DNA of 64,000 nucleotides from Paraburkholderia franconis (GCF_009362735.1 NZ_WHNP01000023.1:62001-126000); one strand, 5' to 3'. Counted from the stretch's first letter, positions 42,643 through 52,552 are shown. Notes: generated from the sequence alone by a model not told the origin. Numbers and translations are program-made.

Positions 42643-43932
42643 TCAAACAGCAACGTCTCCGATCGCGCGAGACATCTGCCGCAAATACGCATCGAGGGAG
42701 AAATTCCGCTGCGCATCGGCGCGTCCTTGCGCCGCGAGTCGTTGCGCGAGCATCGGATCATCGCGCAATGCGGTCATTGCCGCGACGAGCTCATCGACAT
42801 TGCCCGGCGCGACGAGCCATCCGTTCTCGCCGTGCGTGACGATCTCTTTCACGCCACCCGCCGCCGTCGCAATGACAGCGCGTTCCGCCATCATGCCTTC
42901 GACGATCACGCGTCCAAACGGCTCCGCTTCCGTCGACGTATGCACGATCACGTCCATCGCGCTCATCCACGCGGGCACGTCGTCGCAGAAGCCCGCGAAG
43001 TGCACGCGATCGGCGACGCCCAGCGCTTGCGCCTGGCGATGCAGTTCACGCTCGTATTCGTGCTCGCCAAAGAGCGCCGCGCCCGCCAGCACGAGATGCG
43101 CGCCGGGCAGCCGCGCGAGCGCCGCCAGCGCGACGTGCTGACCTTTCCACGGCGCGAGGCGCCCGAACAGGCCGGCAAGCCATGCGTCTTCCGGCAGACC
43201 GAGACGACGGCGCAGCGCCGCGCGGTCTTGCGCATCGGGCACAGCGAAGGCAGCCGCATCGATCCCGTTGTGCACGACGCGAACGGGGTAATCAGGACGT
43301 AGCGTCAATGAAACGAGTGCATCGGCCGATGCACGCGAGTTGGCGATCACATGATCGACGGCATGAAGCGCGAGCCAGCGCACGATCGTCAGTTGCATCC
43401 TGCCGAAGTGATCGCGCGACAGAATATCGTGCAGATACCAGACGACGGGACGCCCGTGCAACAGCTTGCCGAACGCGCCCAGCACGAGCGCTTTCTGCGA
43501 GTTGAGGAACACGAGATCGTACCGGCGAGCCTTGCGCGCGATCGACACCACCTGTCCGGCGATTGCAGGCAATGCGCCTAACCATGCGAAGCGGAGCGCA
43601 TCGCGACGCACGCCGGAAATCCGCGCATTAGCGGACACATCGACGGATACGCCCGCGCTTTCCAGACGCTCGCGAAACGGGCCATCTGAAAGCAGCAACA
43701 CGTTGCCACGCGAAGCCCAATGACGCGCGAGCGGCAGCAGTGCGAATTCGGCGCCACCGAGTTCGCCGCTCTGATCGATGAACAGCACAGTGGGTGGCTT
43801 GTTCTCGAAGGCCGCTTCTGCGTGTGGCGTTTCGACTTGCGCGATGCCTTGCGCAACGATGTCGCCGATGACGGCGGCGTGAGTCGGATCGGATGGAGTC
43901 ATCTCGCAAGCGCAAACAGGTGGTGGCGTCAT
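42643..43932 (-). CDS. GT4-family glycosyltransferase
   Basis: Up to 429 residues from ATG 43932; ATG 43902 (10 residues shorter) is as likely, since neither has a good ribosome site. GT-B fold: N-terminal PTVLFIDQSGELGGAEFALL, which is the acceptor-side Gly-rich motif, YLHDILSRDHFGRMQLTIVR; C-terminal donor domain with LFGRLAPWKGQHVALAAL, TSTEAEPFGRVIVEGMMAER (EX7E motif) and GGVKEIVTHGENGWLVAPGN. Retaining GT4 enzymes use nucleotide-sugars to extend lipid-linked oligosaccharide at the inner-membrane face. Last gene of the minus-strand exopolysaccharide block; the 288-base gap upstream suggests its own promoter. Confidence 0.85.
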   Translation of the reverse strand: MTPPPVCACEMTPSDPTHAAVIGDIVAQGIAQVETPHAEAAFENKPPTVLFIDQSGELGGAEFALLPLARHWASRGNVLLLSDGPFRERLESAGVSVDVSANARISGVRRDALRFAWLGALPAIAGQVVSIARKARRYDLVFLNSQKALVLGAFGKLLHGRPVVWYLHDILSRDHFGRMQLTIVRWLALHAVDHVIANSRASADALVSLTLRPDYPVRVVHNGIDAAAFAVPDAQDRAALRRRLGLPEDAWLAGLFGRLAPWKGQHVALAALARLPGAHLVLAGAALFGEHEYERELHRQAQALGVADRVHFAGFCDDVPAWMSAMDVIVHTSTEAEPFGRVIVEGMMAERAVIATAAGGVKEIVTHGENGWLVAPGNVDELVAAMTALRDDPMLAQRLAAQGRADAQRNFSLDAYLRQMSRAIGDVAV

Positions 43933-44220
43933 TATTTGCCGCGCTTCCCGGCGGCACTGTTGGACGACGCACGCAGGCGCCCATCAGTGCGGTGTGTCGT
44001 GGCCATGGATCGTGCGCGTGTCGTTTCGGACCATCGTCGTGCTGGTGCGTCGACGGCGTGATGGCCGTGTCGCAGAGCACGCTCTCGCAGCGCGAGGCAT
44101 GATCTGCAAGTGAGGGAAGCGGCCGTGGTCGTCGTGATCTCGAGGCGACAACGACGAGCTTCAATAACCGATCGCAAAGCGGGCTGTGTGCCCGGCTGTC
44201 TGCCGCACTTCAATCGCTTT

Positions 44221-45390
44221 TCAACCGACCTTCAGACGCAGCCTGTCGGCCGCTTCGTGATCGAGCGGCTGGGGCTGCGCATGCGCGGCGACCGTTCGCA
44301 TCACTTCGATCATGAACGCGCGCCGGAAGATCGCCGATGAAAATCGCTCGGCATTCGTGCGGCACGCCTGTGCGGTGATATCGACGTTATGCTGCTCGAA
44401 AAGCGAAATGGCCGCATGCATCGAAGTCACCGTCTGTTCATGGAAGTGCACGCCCGTCGGATACGGCTCGCCATACGGGATCACGGTTTCGAGCGCGCCA
44501 CCCTTGCCGTACGCGATCACGGGTGTGCCGCATGCCTGTGCTTCGACGACGGCAATCCCGAAGTCTTCTTCGGCGGCGAATACGAACGCGCGGGCGCGCT
44601 GCATGTGATCGCGCAGCACGTCGAACGGCTGATAGCCCATGATCGTGATGTTGGGTTTCGCCTTCGCGCGAATCTCCGCCATCTGCGGGCCGTCGCCTAT
44701 CACGACGAGGCGCCGCTCGGGCGTGGCCGCGAACGCTTCGACGATCAGGTCCATCCGCTTGTACGGCACCATCCGCGAAGCCGTCAGATAGAAATCGTCC
44801 TTGTTCGCGCGCATCTCGAACGCCTGCACGTCGACGGGCGGCGGCACCACGGCGGCCTCGCGGCGGTAGGCCTTCATGATCCGCCGCGCGACGAAGCGCG
44901 AATTGGCGATCAGCTGATCGACGCCGTTCGCGGTGCGCGCGTCCCAGTTGCGCAGCCGATGCAGCACCAGGCGGGCCGCCCACGAACGCGGGCCGCTCGT
45001 GAGATGCGCTTCACGCAGATATTGATGCTGCAGATCCCACGCGTAGCGGATCGGCGAATGCACGTAGCTCACATGGGTCTGATCGGGGCCGACCAGCACG
45101 CCCTTCGCGACGGCATAGGAACTGGTGATGACGAGGTCGTACGCGGTCAGATCGAACTGCTCGATCGCAAGCGGCATCAGCGGCAGATAGCCGCGATAGC
45201 GGCGTCGCGCGAAAGGCAGCTTCTGGACGAACGAGGTCTGCACGGACTTGCCGCGCACGACCGACCGGTCCTCCAGAAAATCGACCAGACTGAACAGGTC
45301 GGCGTCCGGGAAGCATTCGATGATCTGCTGCAGTACTTTTTCCGCACCGCCGGACACGACCAGCCAGTCGTGGACGATAGCCACTTTCAT
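44221..45390 (-). CDS. GT4-family glycosyltransferase (WbaZ/BceG-like)
   Basis: 389 residues from ATG 45390 (GAGGAG 9 bases upstream). Begins MKVAIVHDWLVVSGGAEKVL, then YLPLMPLAIEQFDLTAYDLV and SYAVAKGVLVGPDQTHVSYV, HSPIRYAWDLQHQYLREAHL; the donor domain has LTASRMVPYKRMDLIVEAFA, FAAEEDFGIAVVEAQACGTP and IAYGKGGALETV. This pattern is typical of mannosyl- or glucosyl-transferases in colanic/cepacian-type clusters. It follows wzc by 212 bases containing a strong hairpin, so it may be read partly by a separate promoter. Confidence 0.88.
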   Translation of the reverse strand: MKVAIVHDWLVVSGGAEKVLQQIIECFPDADLFSLVDFLEDRSVVRGKSVQTSFVQKLPFARRRYRGYLPLMPLAIEQFDLTAYDLVITSSYAVAKGVLVGPDQTHVSYVHSPIRYAWDLQHQYLREAHLTSGPRSWAARLVLHRLRNWDARTANGVDQLIANSRFVARRIMKAYRREAAVVPPPVDVQAFEMRANKDDFYLTASRMVPYKRMDLIVEAFAATPERRLVVIGDGPQMAEIRAKAKPNITIMGYQPFDVLRDHMQRARAFVFAAEEDFGIAVVEAQACGTPVIAYGKGGALETVIPYGEPYPTGVHFHEQTVTSMHAAISLFEQHNVDITAQACRTNAERFSSAIFRRAFMIEVMRTVAAHAQPQPLDHEAADRLRLKVG

Positions 45391-45529
45391 GATGGCGACT
45401 CCTCGCTGAGCGCAACATGATGCCTTTGAGAAAAAATAACCGGTTCCAGGTCGCGCGTAAGTGCGGGCGAGCACACATGACACGCTCGCGGCGCATGCGG
45501 ATGCAAATGCGCAAAGTGCGTCCGCAACG

Positions 45530-45575
45530 AAACAGGCCGCGCATTTCGTCGGACGACGAGATGCGCGGCCTGTTT
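45530..45575 (-). terminator. Large hairpin after wzc
   Basis: Perfect 15-bp stem (45530-45544 with 45561-45575), with an extra inner CGTC/GACG pairing in the loop. On the minus strand it lies 28 bases after the wzc stop and ends in TTT. It separates wzc from the downstream glycosyltransferase gene. Confidence 0.75.
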
Positions 45576-45602
45576 GCGGGAGACCCGAAAGGTCAGCTGA
45601 CG

Positions 45603-47969
45603 CTAGTCCGCCTTGTGGCTGATATCGAGCGCCGTATACGTATATTTGTACTCGGTGCCGTCATAACGTCCGCTGTGCTTCGGCGGAATCGCGTTCATCA
45701 CGCCACCGATCACATGCGCGCGTGCGCGGCGCAGCTTCTTCAGCGACATGCGGATGTCGCGCTCGGTATGCGCGCCCGAGCGGATCACAAGGACGGTGGC
45801 GCCCGCAACGTTCGAGATGATCGCCGCGTCGGCGGCTGCGAGCAGCGGCGGCGTATCGACGATCACGAGATCGAATTGCGCGGACAACAGATCGAGCACC
45901 TCGGCGAAGCGGTTCGACGTGAGGATTTCCGATGGATTCGGCGGATAGCCGCCCGCCGCGATGAAATGCAGACCGGACACGCCCGTTTCGCGCGTCGCGA
46001 CTTTCAGATCGACCTGGCCCGTCAGCAGTTCCGTCAGTCCGCCGTTGGGCGAGCGTCCGAAGTAGTGTGCAAGACGTCCGCGCCGCAGGTCGGCGTCGAT
46101 CAGCAGCACGCGCTTGCCGGACTCCGCGAAGAGCGTCGCGAGATTCGCGCACAGGAAGCTCTTGCCGTCCGATGGGGCAGGACTCGTGAACGCGACGATC
46201 CGGTTCGCGGCATCGATCAGACCGAATTGCAGCGACGCGCGCAAGCCGCGCAGGCCTTCGACGGAGATATCGAACGGATGCGTCTTCGACAGCAGCGTCC
46301 GCGTGGCCGCATACGGCGACGGAATAATGGTCTGCGTATTCACAGGCTCGCGAACGGGCGCGCCCGTTTTCAGCGCGAACGATCTCACGAGGCGCGTCAG
46401 TCCCGCCGGCAACTTGCGAGCATTGCCGCCCGGCAGCTTCGATGTCGTCGCTGAACCGGACAGCAGCATGCGGTCGCCGCGCAGCTGCTGCTGGCTCATC
46501 GCGATCGCGCCGAAAATCGGCAGCTGAAAGCGCCGCTCGACGAACTCGGGGTCGGCGATGCCCTGGAAGAACGTGCGGCGGCAGAACGCGAACAGAATGC
46601 CGGCGAGTATGCCCAGCACCGTGCCCGCCGAGATGATCAGCGCGGGGTTCGGACGCACGGGCGACGACGGCACCAGCGCTTCGTCGATGATATGCACGTT
46701 GCCCATGGTGCCCGCGCGCGTGATCGAAAGCTCCTGGATGCGGTTGAGCAGCAGCACGTAGATTTCTTCGGCAACCTTGGCGTCACGTTGCAGCGACATC
46801 GCTTCGCGCTCCGAGCCGGGCAGCGTCTTGAACTGATCCTCGAAGCGGCCGCGCTCGCGGGTCATCGCCGAGAGCTGCGCGTCGACGGTTTTGACTTCCG
46901 GGCTGTCTTCGGTGAAGCGCGTGAGCAGCTGCGCGCGTGCAATGCGCAACTGCGCGATCTGCTTCTCGTACTCGATGCCGCCCGACAGATAGATGCTCGC
47001 CTCCTGGGTCGGCTGGAACGAGCCGCTGCGGCGCTGGTATTCGGAAAGCGCCGTCTCTGCGCGCGTCACCTCTTCGCGCAGGCGCGGCATTTCGCTGTTG
47101 AGGAACGACAGCATGTGGCTCGCTTCTTCCTGCGCGCTTTCCTGCCGGTGCTTCAGGTAGGAAGCGGCGGCGGCGTTCGTGATCGCCGTGATCTGCCGCG
47201 GATCGGTGCCCATGTACGACAGCTGCACGATGCCCGTGTCGTGGCCTTTCTCGGTGACTTGCAGTCCGTTGGCGAGTCCCAGGACGGCGTCGAGCTGATT
47301 GAAGCGCATCACATGAAACTCGGTGTCCGGACGGGCGACGAGCTTCGTCACCTTCAGCGTGACGCCGTTGCCCTCGGCCTGCGTGCCGGCTCGACCCGTC
47401 AGCAGCGTAGCGCCGTTCGGATCGAGCAACTGATAGCGGCCGTCGCCGAGCGCGCGCACCGTCAGCATCGCGCCTTCCAGGCTCTTCGGAACCGAGAGCG
47501 AATCGACCGCGAACAGCTCGCCGCCCCACGCATACGAGCGCATGCCGAAGAGCGCATTGAGGGGATGCCCCGGCCGCGCGAACATCGACGTCAGCTTGCC
47601 GAGAATCGGTATCGTGTTCGGCCACGCGCTGAAGTTCAGCTTGAACTGCTCGACGACGGGCTCGACCACCGCGCGGCTTTTCATGATCTCGACTTCGGCC
47701 TCGGTGTGCATGCCGCCCGACGGCACGAGCGACGCCAGCTTCGAATTGCCGCCCGCATTGCCGCCGTTGCCGGAATCGACCTGCACGAGCGCATCGGCGG
47801 AATAGACGCGCACCTGGATGTGCGCGTAGAGCACCGAGCACGCGATCACCAGCGCCGCGATGCCGATGACCCACCAGATCTGCTCGATGATGATTCTCAG
47901 CAGATCGCGCATCACCGCATCTTCGTCGTTGCCCGACGGAGAGTCTTCCATCATGTCGTACGTACTCAT
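45603..47969 (-). CDS. wzc: Polysaccharide co-polymerase / tyrosine autokinase (Wzc, BceF-like)
   Basis: 788 residues from ATG 47969 (GGAG 7 bases upstream; ATG 47981 is second choice). Wzz domain with two membrane helices (IWWVIGIAALVIACSVLYAH; ALIISAGTVLGILAGILFAF) enclosing a periplasmic coiled-coil region. The cytoplasmic BY-kinase domain has Walker A FTSPAPSDGKSFLCANLATL, Walker A' RVLLIDADLRRGRL and Walker B FDLVIVDTPPLLAA. The C-terminal tyrosine cluster is RYDGTEYKYTYT (four Tyr). It controls polymer length and export through Wza by phosphorylation cycles. A cognate phosphatase (Wzb) is not seen in the window. Confidence 0.93.
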   Translation of the reverse strand: MSTYDMMEDSPSGNDEDAVMRDLLRIIIEQIWWVIGIAALVIACSVLYAHIQVRVYSADALVQVDSGNGGNAGGNSKLASLVPSGGMHTEAEVEIMKSRAVVEPVVEQFKLNFSAWPNTIPILGKLTSMFARPGHPLNALFGMRSYAWGGELFAVDSLSVPKSLEGAMLTVRALGDGRYQLLDPNGATLLTGRAGTQAEGNGVTLKVTKLVARPDTEFHVMRFNQLDAVLGLANGLQVTEKGHDTGIVQLSYMGTDPRQITAITNAAAASYLKHRQESAQEEASHMLSFLNSEMPRLREEVTRAETALSEYQRRSGSFQPTQEASIYLSGGIEYEKQIAQLRIARAQLLTRFTEDSPEVKTVDAQLSAMTRERGRFEDQFKTLPGSEREAMSLQRDAKVAEEIYVLLLNRIQELSITRAGTMGNVHIIDEALVPSSPVRPNPALIISAGTVLGILAGILFAFCRRTFFQGIADPEFVERRFQLPIFGAIAMSQQQLRGDRMLLSGSATTSKLPGGNARKLPAGLTRLVRSFALKTGAPVREPVNTQTIIPSPYAATRTLLSKTHPFDISVEGLRGLRASLQFGLIDAANRIVAFTSPAPSDGKSFLCANLATLFAESGKRVLLIDADLRRGRLAHYFGRSPNGGLTELLTGQVDLKVATRETGVSGLHFIAAGGYPPNPSEILTSNRFAEVLDLLSAQFDLVIVDTPPLLAAADAAIISNVAGATVLVIRSGAHTERDIRMSLKKLRRARAHVIGGVMNAIPPKHSGRYDGTEYKYTYTALDISHKAD

Positions 47970-47994
47970 TGTTTTCTCCATCGCGTCTCGACCA

Positions 47995-49221
47995 TCAGCG
48001 AGCGAGTTCCTTCGTAAAGAAGAGCGTTTGCAGTGCCGGCGTGATCGTGTCGAGGATGCGGTTGAAGCGCGCGACGCTCGCAACCTGCACGTACACCACG
48101 TCCTTCGGCTGCAGCTGGAATTGCGTCATCAACATGATCGCGTCGACCTGTGTCATGTCGAGCCTGTACACATCGGGCGCCAGTGACCTGTCCGCGCCCG
48201 GTGACTTGTCCGCGCCCAGTGACTTGTCGACGCCGCGAATCACGTAGATCGAGCGGGGATCGGCGTTGCGCACATCGAGACTGTTGACGCCCGCGATCGC
48301 GTCGGCGAGCGTGAGCTTGCCGCGGTTCATCGGCAGCGAAGTGGGCCTGACGACTTCACCGAGCACGAACACGCGGCTGTTCGAGCGATCGGGGATGTCG
48401 ACGAGGTCGCCGTCTTTCAGGATCACGTTCTGGTTCGGGTCGCCCGTTTCAAGCAACGAAGCGACGTCGACGCGATAGCGCACGCCGTTGCGCGTGATGC
48501 CTACGTCCTGCAGATCCGCGTCCGTCTGCGCGCCGCCTGCGCGATTGATCGCGTCGAGCACGGACAGCGGCAGGTCGGTGATCGATTCAGGCGTCGGATT
48601 CCGCACATTGCCCGTCACCTGCACGATCTGGCTATTGAAGCCCGACACGCGCACGTCGATCTGCGGATCGCGAATGGTCTTGCTGATCGCCTTCGTCAGG
48701 AGTTCCTGCACTTGCCGCGTCGTCTTGCCGAGTACCTTTACGCGGCCCGCGCGCGGGAAGAAGATCGTGCCGTCGCGCGCGACGCGCACGGCAAGGCCGC
48801 TTTCACCGCCCGTCGATGGCGAAAGCGCGGCTATCGTGCTGCCCTGGGGAGACGCCAGATTACCCGGCGTCGCGCCGCCCGCTGCTCCCTGCGGGATGGG
48901 CGGCAGGTTGACGCCGCCGCCCGTCAGTTCCGGATGGTCCCAGACGATGATGGTCAACTGGTCGTTGACTCCGATCTGGTAATCGTAAGTGGCTCGCTCC
49001 TCGGGCGTGAGGCACTTCAGCGGACAGACGGAAGGCTTCGCGGCCGCGCGCTCCTGAGCAAAGTAAGCGATATCGATCGGCGTGACCTCGTACTTCGGCG
49101 CCGCGTACTGCGGCTGCCGGCTGGTGTCGAGCCGGTCCGAGTCGAGAAACGGTCCGGGCGCGATCGCGCACGCACCCAACGACAGGCAGGTCAGCCCGGC
49201 GAGCAATATTCTGATGGTCAT
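47995..49221 (-). CDS. wza: Outer-membrane polysaccharide export lipoprotein (Wza, BceE-like)
   Basis: 408 residues. Lipobox LSLGAC|AI (Cys18). Poly_export domain (about 78-200: YDYQIGVNDQLTIIVWDHPE, then an unusual Gly/Pro/Ser insert of about 45 residues, then VARDGTIFFPRAGRVKVLGK), two SLBB domains (about 205-365: QIVQVTGNVRNPTPESITDL, VFVLGEVVRPTSLPMNRGKL), and a C-terminal amphipathic helix. A KSLGAD/KSPGAD/RSLAPD triple repeat (18-bp units) sits in the second SLBB region. It forms the octameric export channel. 25 bases separate it from wzc. Confidence 0.93.
   Translation of the reverse strand: MTIRILLAGLTCLSLGACAIAPGPFLDSDRLDTSRQPQYAAPKYEVTPIDIAYFAQERAAAKPSVCPLKCLTPEERATYDYQIGVNDQLTIIVWDHPELTGGGVNLPPIPQGAAGGATPGNLASPQGSTIAALSPSTGGESGLAVRVARDGTIFFPRAGRVKVLGKTTRQVQELLTKAISKTIRDPQIDVRVSGFNSQIVQVTGNVRNPTPESITDLPLSVLDAINRAGGAQTDADLQDVGITRNGVRYRVDVASLLETGDPNQNVILKDGDLVDIPDRSNSRVFVLGEVVRPTSLPMNRGKLTLADAIAGVNSLDVRNADPRSIYVIRGVDKSLGADKSPGADRSLAPDVYRLDMTQVDAIMLMTQFQLQPKDVVYVQVASVARFNRILDTITPALQTLFFTKELAR
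48182..48235. repeat. Three 18-bp in-frame tandem units in wza
   Basis: Units starting AGTGACCTGTCCGCGCCC; they encode six-residue GADKS-type repeats on the minus strand. Frame-preserving. Confidence 0.9.
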
Positions 49222-49254
49222 GATCGCAATTCCCCCGTATGTGCCAGCGTTCCG

Positions 49255-50187
49255 CTAACGGATGGCTTCGTGCCACGCGCGATGCATCGCACGCAGTCCG
49301 ACCCACCATTTACGCAACGCAAGCGTGATGCTTTCGCCGCCCGCCGCGAGCGTCAGCGCGCGCACGAGACCGGGGTCCGCGCGATTGCCGATGAGCGTCA
49401 CGTAGGCGACGAATGCCCAACGGCCGATCGACGACAGGTGCTCGCACATGATCAGCCGCAGGTTGAACGACGCGTTATAAAAAGCCGCGGCATTGAAAAT
49501 GTGGCGCTGGTCCTCGTCGCCACGCACGGCCGGGTAATGCTCGACAAGCAGGTTCGGGTCGTAGACGAGCGTCCATCCGCGCCGGACTACTTCCAGACAG
49601 AAAGCCATTTCGCAATGCACCTGCGCGCCGTTGCCGCGCAGACGCTGATCGAAACGCACCGGGCCGATGGCATCGCGGCGAAACGCCATGTTCACGCCCT
49701 TGAGCACCTGCACGACGCGCGGTGCGCCGCAACCGATGTGATGATTGCCGATCGCGCGTCCATACCAGCGCACGAGACCGACCGCTTTTTTGTGTCCCGT
49801 GAGAACCGCATTGCGCTCGTGAACGATGTCCCGCCCGCCGATGCCGCCGAGCGTTCGATCGTTTGCGAACGCGGCATCGATACGCGCGACCCAGTCCGCG
49901 TGCGGCGCGGCATCGTCGTCGGTGAAGCAGACGATGTCGCCCGTTGCGGATTCGATGCCGAGGTTATAGGCGGCGACGACGCCCGCGATCGTGACGTGCG
50001 CGACCTGCACGCGAATGCCGCGATGCGTGTCGGCATGGCGCGCGAGCCATTCGAGCGTAGGGCGATCGTCGGCGCGCGCGATCACCACGACCTGATCGGG
50101 CCGCCTCGTCTGCGCATCGAGCGCGGCGAGGCAGCGTGCGAGATCGCCTACGCGTCGATACGTCGGCACGACCACAGAGACTTTCAC
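49255..50187 (-). CDS. GT2-family glycosyltransferase
   Basis: 310 residues from a GTG at 50187 (GGGG 6 bases upstream); the longer frame adds an Arg-rich leader without family character. GT-A fold: VKVSVVVPTYRRVGDLARCL, IESATGDIVCFTDDDAAPHA (DDD/DXD metal motif), HHIGCGAPRVVQVLKGVNMA and RLRGNGAQVHCEMAFCLEVV (catalytic-base ED-like region as E-MAF). An inverting enzyme adding a sugar to the undecaprenyl-linked intermediate. Placed between wcaJ and wza on the same strand with gaps of 20 and 33 bases. Confidence 0.87.
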   Translation of the reverse strand: MKVSVVVPTYRRVGDLARCLAALDAQTRRPDQVVVIARADDRPTLEWLARHADTHRGIRVQVAHVTIAGVVAAYNLGIESATGDIVCFTDDDAAPHADWVARIDAAFANDRTLGGIGGRDIVHERNAVLTGHKKAVGLVRWYGRAIGNHHIGCGAPRVVQVLKGVNMAFRRDAIGPVRFDQRLRGNGAQVHCEMAFCLEVVRRGWTLVYDPNLLVEHYPAVRGDEDQRHIFNAAAFYNASFNLRLIMCEHLSSIGRWAFVAYVTLIGNRADPGLVRALTLAAGGESITLALRKWWVGLRAMHRAWHEAIR

Positions 50188-50207
50188 GTTGAACCCCGTA
50201 CCTTCTT

Positions 50208-51605
50208 TCAATAAGCGTTGTGGCCCACAAAGCCCTTGAATATCGTCATCAGCACGATGCGCATGTCGAACCAGAACGACCAGTTGTGGATATAGAAGAG
50301 GTCGAACTTCACGCGCGCTTCCATTTTTTCGATCTTGCTGGTACTGCCGCGATAGCCGTTCACCTGCGCCCATCCGGTGATGCCCGGCTTGATGCGATAC
50401 CGGTACATGTAGCCGTACACCAGATCCTTGTAGAGGTCATCGTGTTCGAGTGCATGCGGGCGCGGCCCGACAACCGACATTTGCCCGAGCAGCACGTTCA
50501 AGAATTGCGGCAGCTCATCCATGCTCGTGCGCCGCATGAACGCGCCGATCCTCGTCACGCGCGCATCGAATCGCGCTGCCTGCGTCAGTTGTCCATGCGA
50601 TTCGTGATGCACGGTCATCGAACGGAACTTGTAGATCGAAAACGGTCGTCCGTCGATGCCCTTGCGCTCCTGGGTGAAGAACACCGGCCCCGGCGAACTG
50701 AGCCGCACGGCAAGCGCGAGGATCGCGAAGACGGGAGCCAGCGCGACCAGCACGACGAGCGCGAACAGGCGGTCGAATATCAGCTTCGGCCACATCTGGA
50801 TCGACGAGACGGGCGTTGCATCGAGGTTGATCGTGGGCAGCCCGGCCACGCTGACGATCTCGTGATTGAACAGCGACAGGCTGCGCACGTCGGGCACGAA
50901 GCGCAGGTTCACGAAGTCGTGCTGGAACGTCCGGCGAAACCGATAGATCACATGCTCATCGGAAAGCGGCAACGCGAGCCACACCTCGTTGATGTGCTCG
51001 TCGCGGACCTTCTTCGCGAACTCGTCGAGGTCGCGCAGCATCGGCAATCGCCCTGCGCGCGCCCGCTCGCCCGTGTCGAGGACGTCGCCCATATCGGCGC
51101 TGGTGTCGAACAGGCACACCGGCTTGAAGCCCGCCTGCGGCGCGCGCTCGAGGCGCGCCATCAGCGTGCGGGTAAAGCCAGGCGCACCAACGAGCGCGAC
51201 CGTGCGAAAGTTCAGTCCGCGCCGGCGCATCATCCGCAATCCCAGATGCGCGGCGAACTTCGTCGCGAGAATCATCGTCCCGGAGACCACCGTCGCATAC
51301 CCAAACCAGAGGCGCGACACGGTGTCCATCCGATGCAGCGTGAAGACGAGGACGAGCCCGAGCGCGACCGCGACGAGCCATGCTATCGCGACGCGCCCGA
51401 GCATCACGGCGAGCGGCTTTCCGCGCCACGTTTCGTAGATGCCGAACGTGGGAAAGAGCAGCAGCACCAGCACGCAATTGAACGCGATCAGCAGCTTCTC
51501 GTTATCCGCGAGTTCGTACGAAGCGGGAAACCGTGCCCAATGGGCGATGAGCGCGCCTGCAATCACGAAGATCGCGTCGAGGCAACGCGCAACGTTCCTG
51601 AACAT
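50208..51605 (-). CDS. Undecaprenyl-phosphate hexose-1-phosphate transferase (WcaJ/BceB-like)
   Basis: 465 residues, the length of BceB/WcaJ. Four N-terminal membrane helices, a Rossmann-like CoA-binding-type middle domain (RTVALVGAPGFTRTLMARLE), then the bacterial sugar-transferase domain: KLIFDRLFALVVLVALAPVF, SPGPVFFTQERKGIDGRPFS, IYKFRSMTVH, RRTSMDELPQFLNVLLGQMS, VVGPRP and YRIKPGITGWAQVNGYRG. It transfers glucose-1-P (or galactose-1-P) from UDP-sugar to undecaprenyl phosphate, starting repeat-unit synthesis. 14 bases downstream of the Crp/Fnr gene. Confidence 0.93.
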   Translation of the reverse strand: MFRNVARCLDAIFVIAGALIAHWARFPASYELADNEKLLIAFNCVLVLLLFPTFGIYETWRGKPLAVMLGRVAIAWLVAVALGLVLVFTLHRMDTVSRLWFGYATVVSGTMILATKFAAHLGLRMMRRRGLNFRTVALVGAPGFTRTLMARLERAPQAGFKPVCLFDTSADMGDVLDTGERARAGRLPMLRDLDEFAKKVRDEHINEVWLALPLSDEHVIYRFRRTFQHDFVNLRFVPDVRSLSLFNHEIVSVAGLPTINLDATPVSSIQMWPKLIFDRLFALVVLVALAPVFAILALAVRLSSPGPVFFTQERKGIDGRPFSIYKFRSMTVHHESHGQLTQAARFDARVTRIGAFMRRTSMDELPQFLNVLLGQMSVVGPRPHALEHDDLYKDLVYGYMYRYRIKPGITGWAQVNGYRGSTSKIEKMEARVKFDLFYIHNWSFWFDMRIVLMTIFKGFVGHNAY

Positions 51606-51619
51606 AATGGAGCCTTAGC

Positions 51620-52351
51620 TCACACGGTTTCCGCTTGATGCAGGCGCGGCAGCAGACGGTCGAATTCGCGTTTCACGAGGCCATAGCATTCGCATGCGCG
51701 GGCTTCGAGACCTTTGCGGTCCAGCACGCGGATATGGCCGCGGCTGTGATGGATCAGGCCGTCGTTGTGCAGCTTGCCCGCCGCTTCCGTGATGCCTTCG
51801 CGGCGCACGCCGAGCATGTCGGCGATCAGTTGCTGCGTGACGGAAAGATCATCCGATGCGACGCGATCGACCTCGATCAGCAGCCACCGGCAAAGCTGCT
51901 TGCTCAGCGAATGATGGCGGTTGCAGGCGGCCGTCTGCGCGACCTGCGTGAGCAGCGCATGCATGTAGAGCAGCATCAGGCGGCGCAGGAAGTCCGAGCG
52001 CGCGAAGTGCTGGCGCAGCGCTTGTGCCGACATCCGGTACGCGAATCCCGAGCACTGCACCTGCACGCGGTTCGGCATCGTCTCGCCGCCCGTGAGCACG
52101 GGCACGCCCGTCATGCCTTCGCGGCCTACCGCGGCGATCTCGACCGAGCCGCCGTCTTCCATCGTCGACAGCATCGAAATGATCGCCGTGGTGGGGAAGT
52201 AGACGTGATGAATCCGTTGGCCGGAATCGCACAGCAGTTGTTCCGTGCGCAGATGAACGAGTTCGAGGTGAGGGGCAATGGCCTGCCACTCGTGGGAGGG
52301 CAATGCGCCGAGCAAGTGGTTGCCGTGCAGGTCGGATTGAAGCGTAAGCAT
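51620..52351 (-). CDS. Crp/Fnr-family transcription regulator
   Basis: 243 residues from ATG 52351 (GAGG 7 bases upstream). Cyclic-nucleotide-binding-like N-terminal domain (about 15-125: HHVYFPTTAIISMLSTMEDG, VGREGMTGVPVLTGGETM) lacking the Arg/Ser phosphate-binding signature of CRP, then the dimer helix and a winged helix (LSVTQQLIADMLGVRREGIT, KLHNDGLIHHSRGHIRVLDR). No Fe-S Cys set as in Fnr. First gene of the wcaJ-wza-wzc operon, so it is likely the cluster's own regulator. Confidence 0.88.
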   Translation of the reverse strand: MLTLQSDLHGNHLLGALPSHEWQAIAPHLELVHLRTEQLLCDSGQRIHHVYFPTTAIISMLSTMEDGGSVEIAAVGREGMTGVPVLTGGETMPNRVQVQCSGFAYRMSAQALRQHFARSDFLRRLMLLYMHALLTQVAQTAACNRHHSLSKQLCRWLLIEVDRVASDDLSVTQQLIADMLGVRREGITEAAGKLHNDGLIHHSRGHIRVLDRKGLEARACECYGLVKREFDRLLPRLHQAETV

Positions 52352-52536
52352 GATCGGTCCTCGCAAGAAGCCGCGCGCTGCACGACTCCCTTATTTTTTA
52401 ACCCGGTGCTGTGCTTCTTTTTGGCTTGCCGCCTGGCTTGCGGCAAGAAGCGTACAGACCGGCCCCGTCAAACCATTCGCGAATGCGCCCGTTCAAGTTC
52501 TGTCATTCACGCTGGTGATCACTGCGCCGGGTATTT

Positions 52537-52552
52537 AGCGAGGACTGTGCCA
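52537..52552 (-). promoter_or_regulatory. Candidate sigma54 (-24/-12) promoter of the exopolysaccharide operon
   Basis: On the minus strand TGGCACAGTCCTCGCT: GG and GC are separated by exactly 10 bases and 10 of 12 defined consensus positions (TGGCACG-N4-TTGCW) match. It lies 186 bases upstream of the Crp/Fnr start codon. An enhancer-binding protein would be required for its use. Confidence 0.65.
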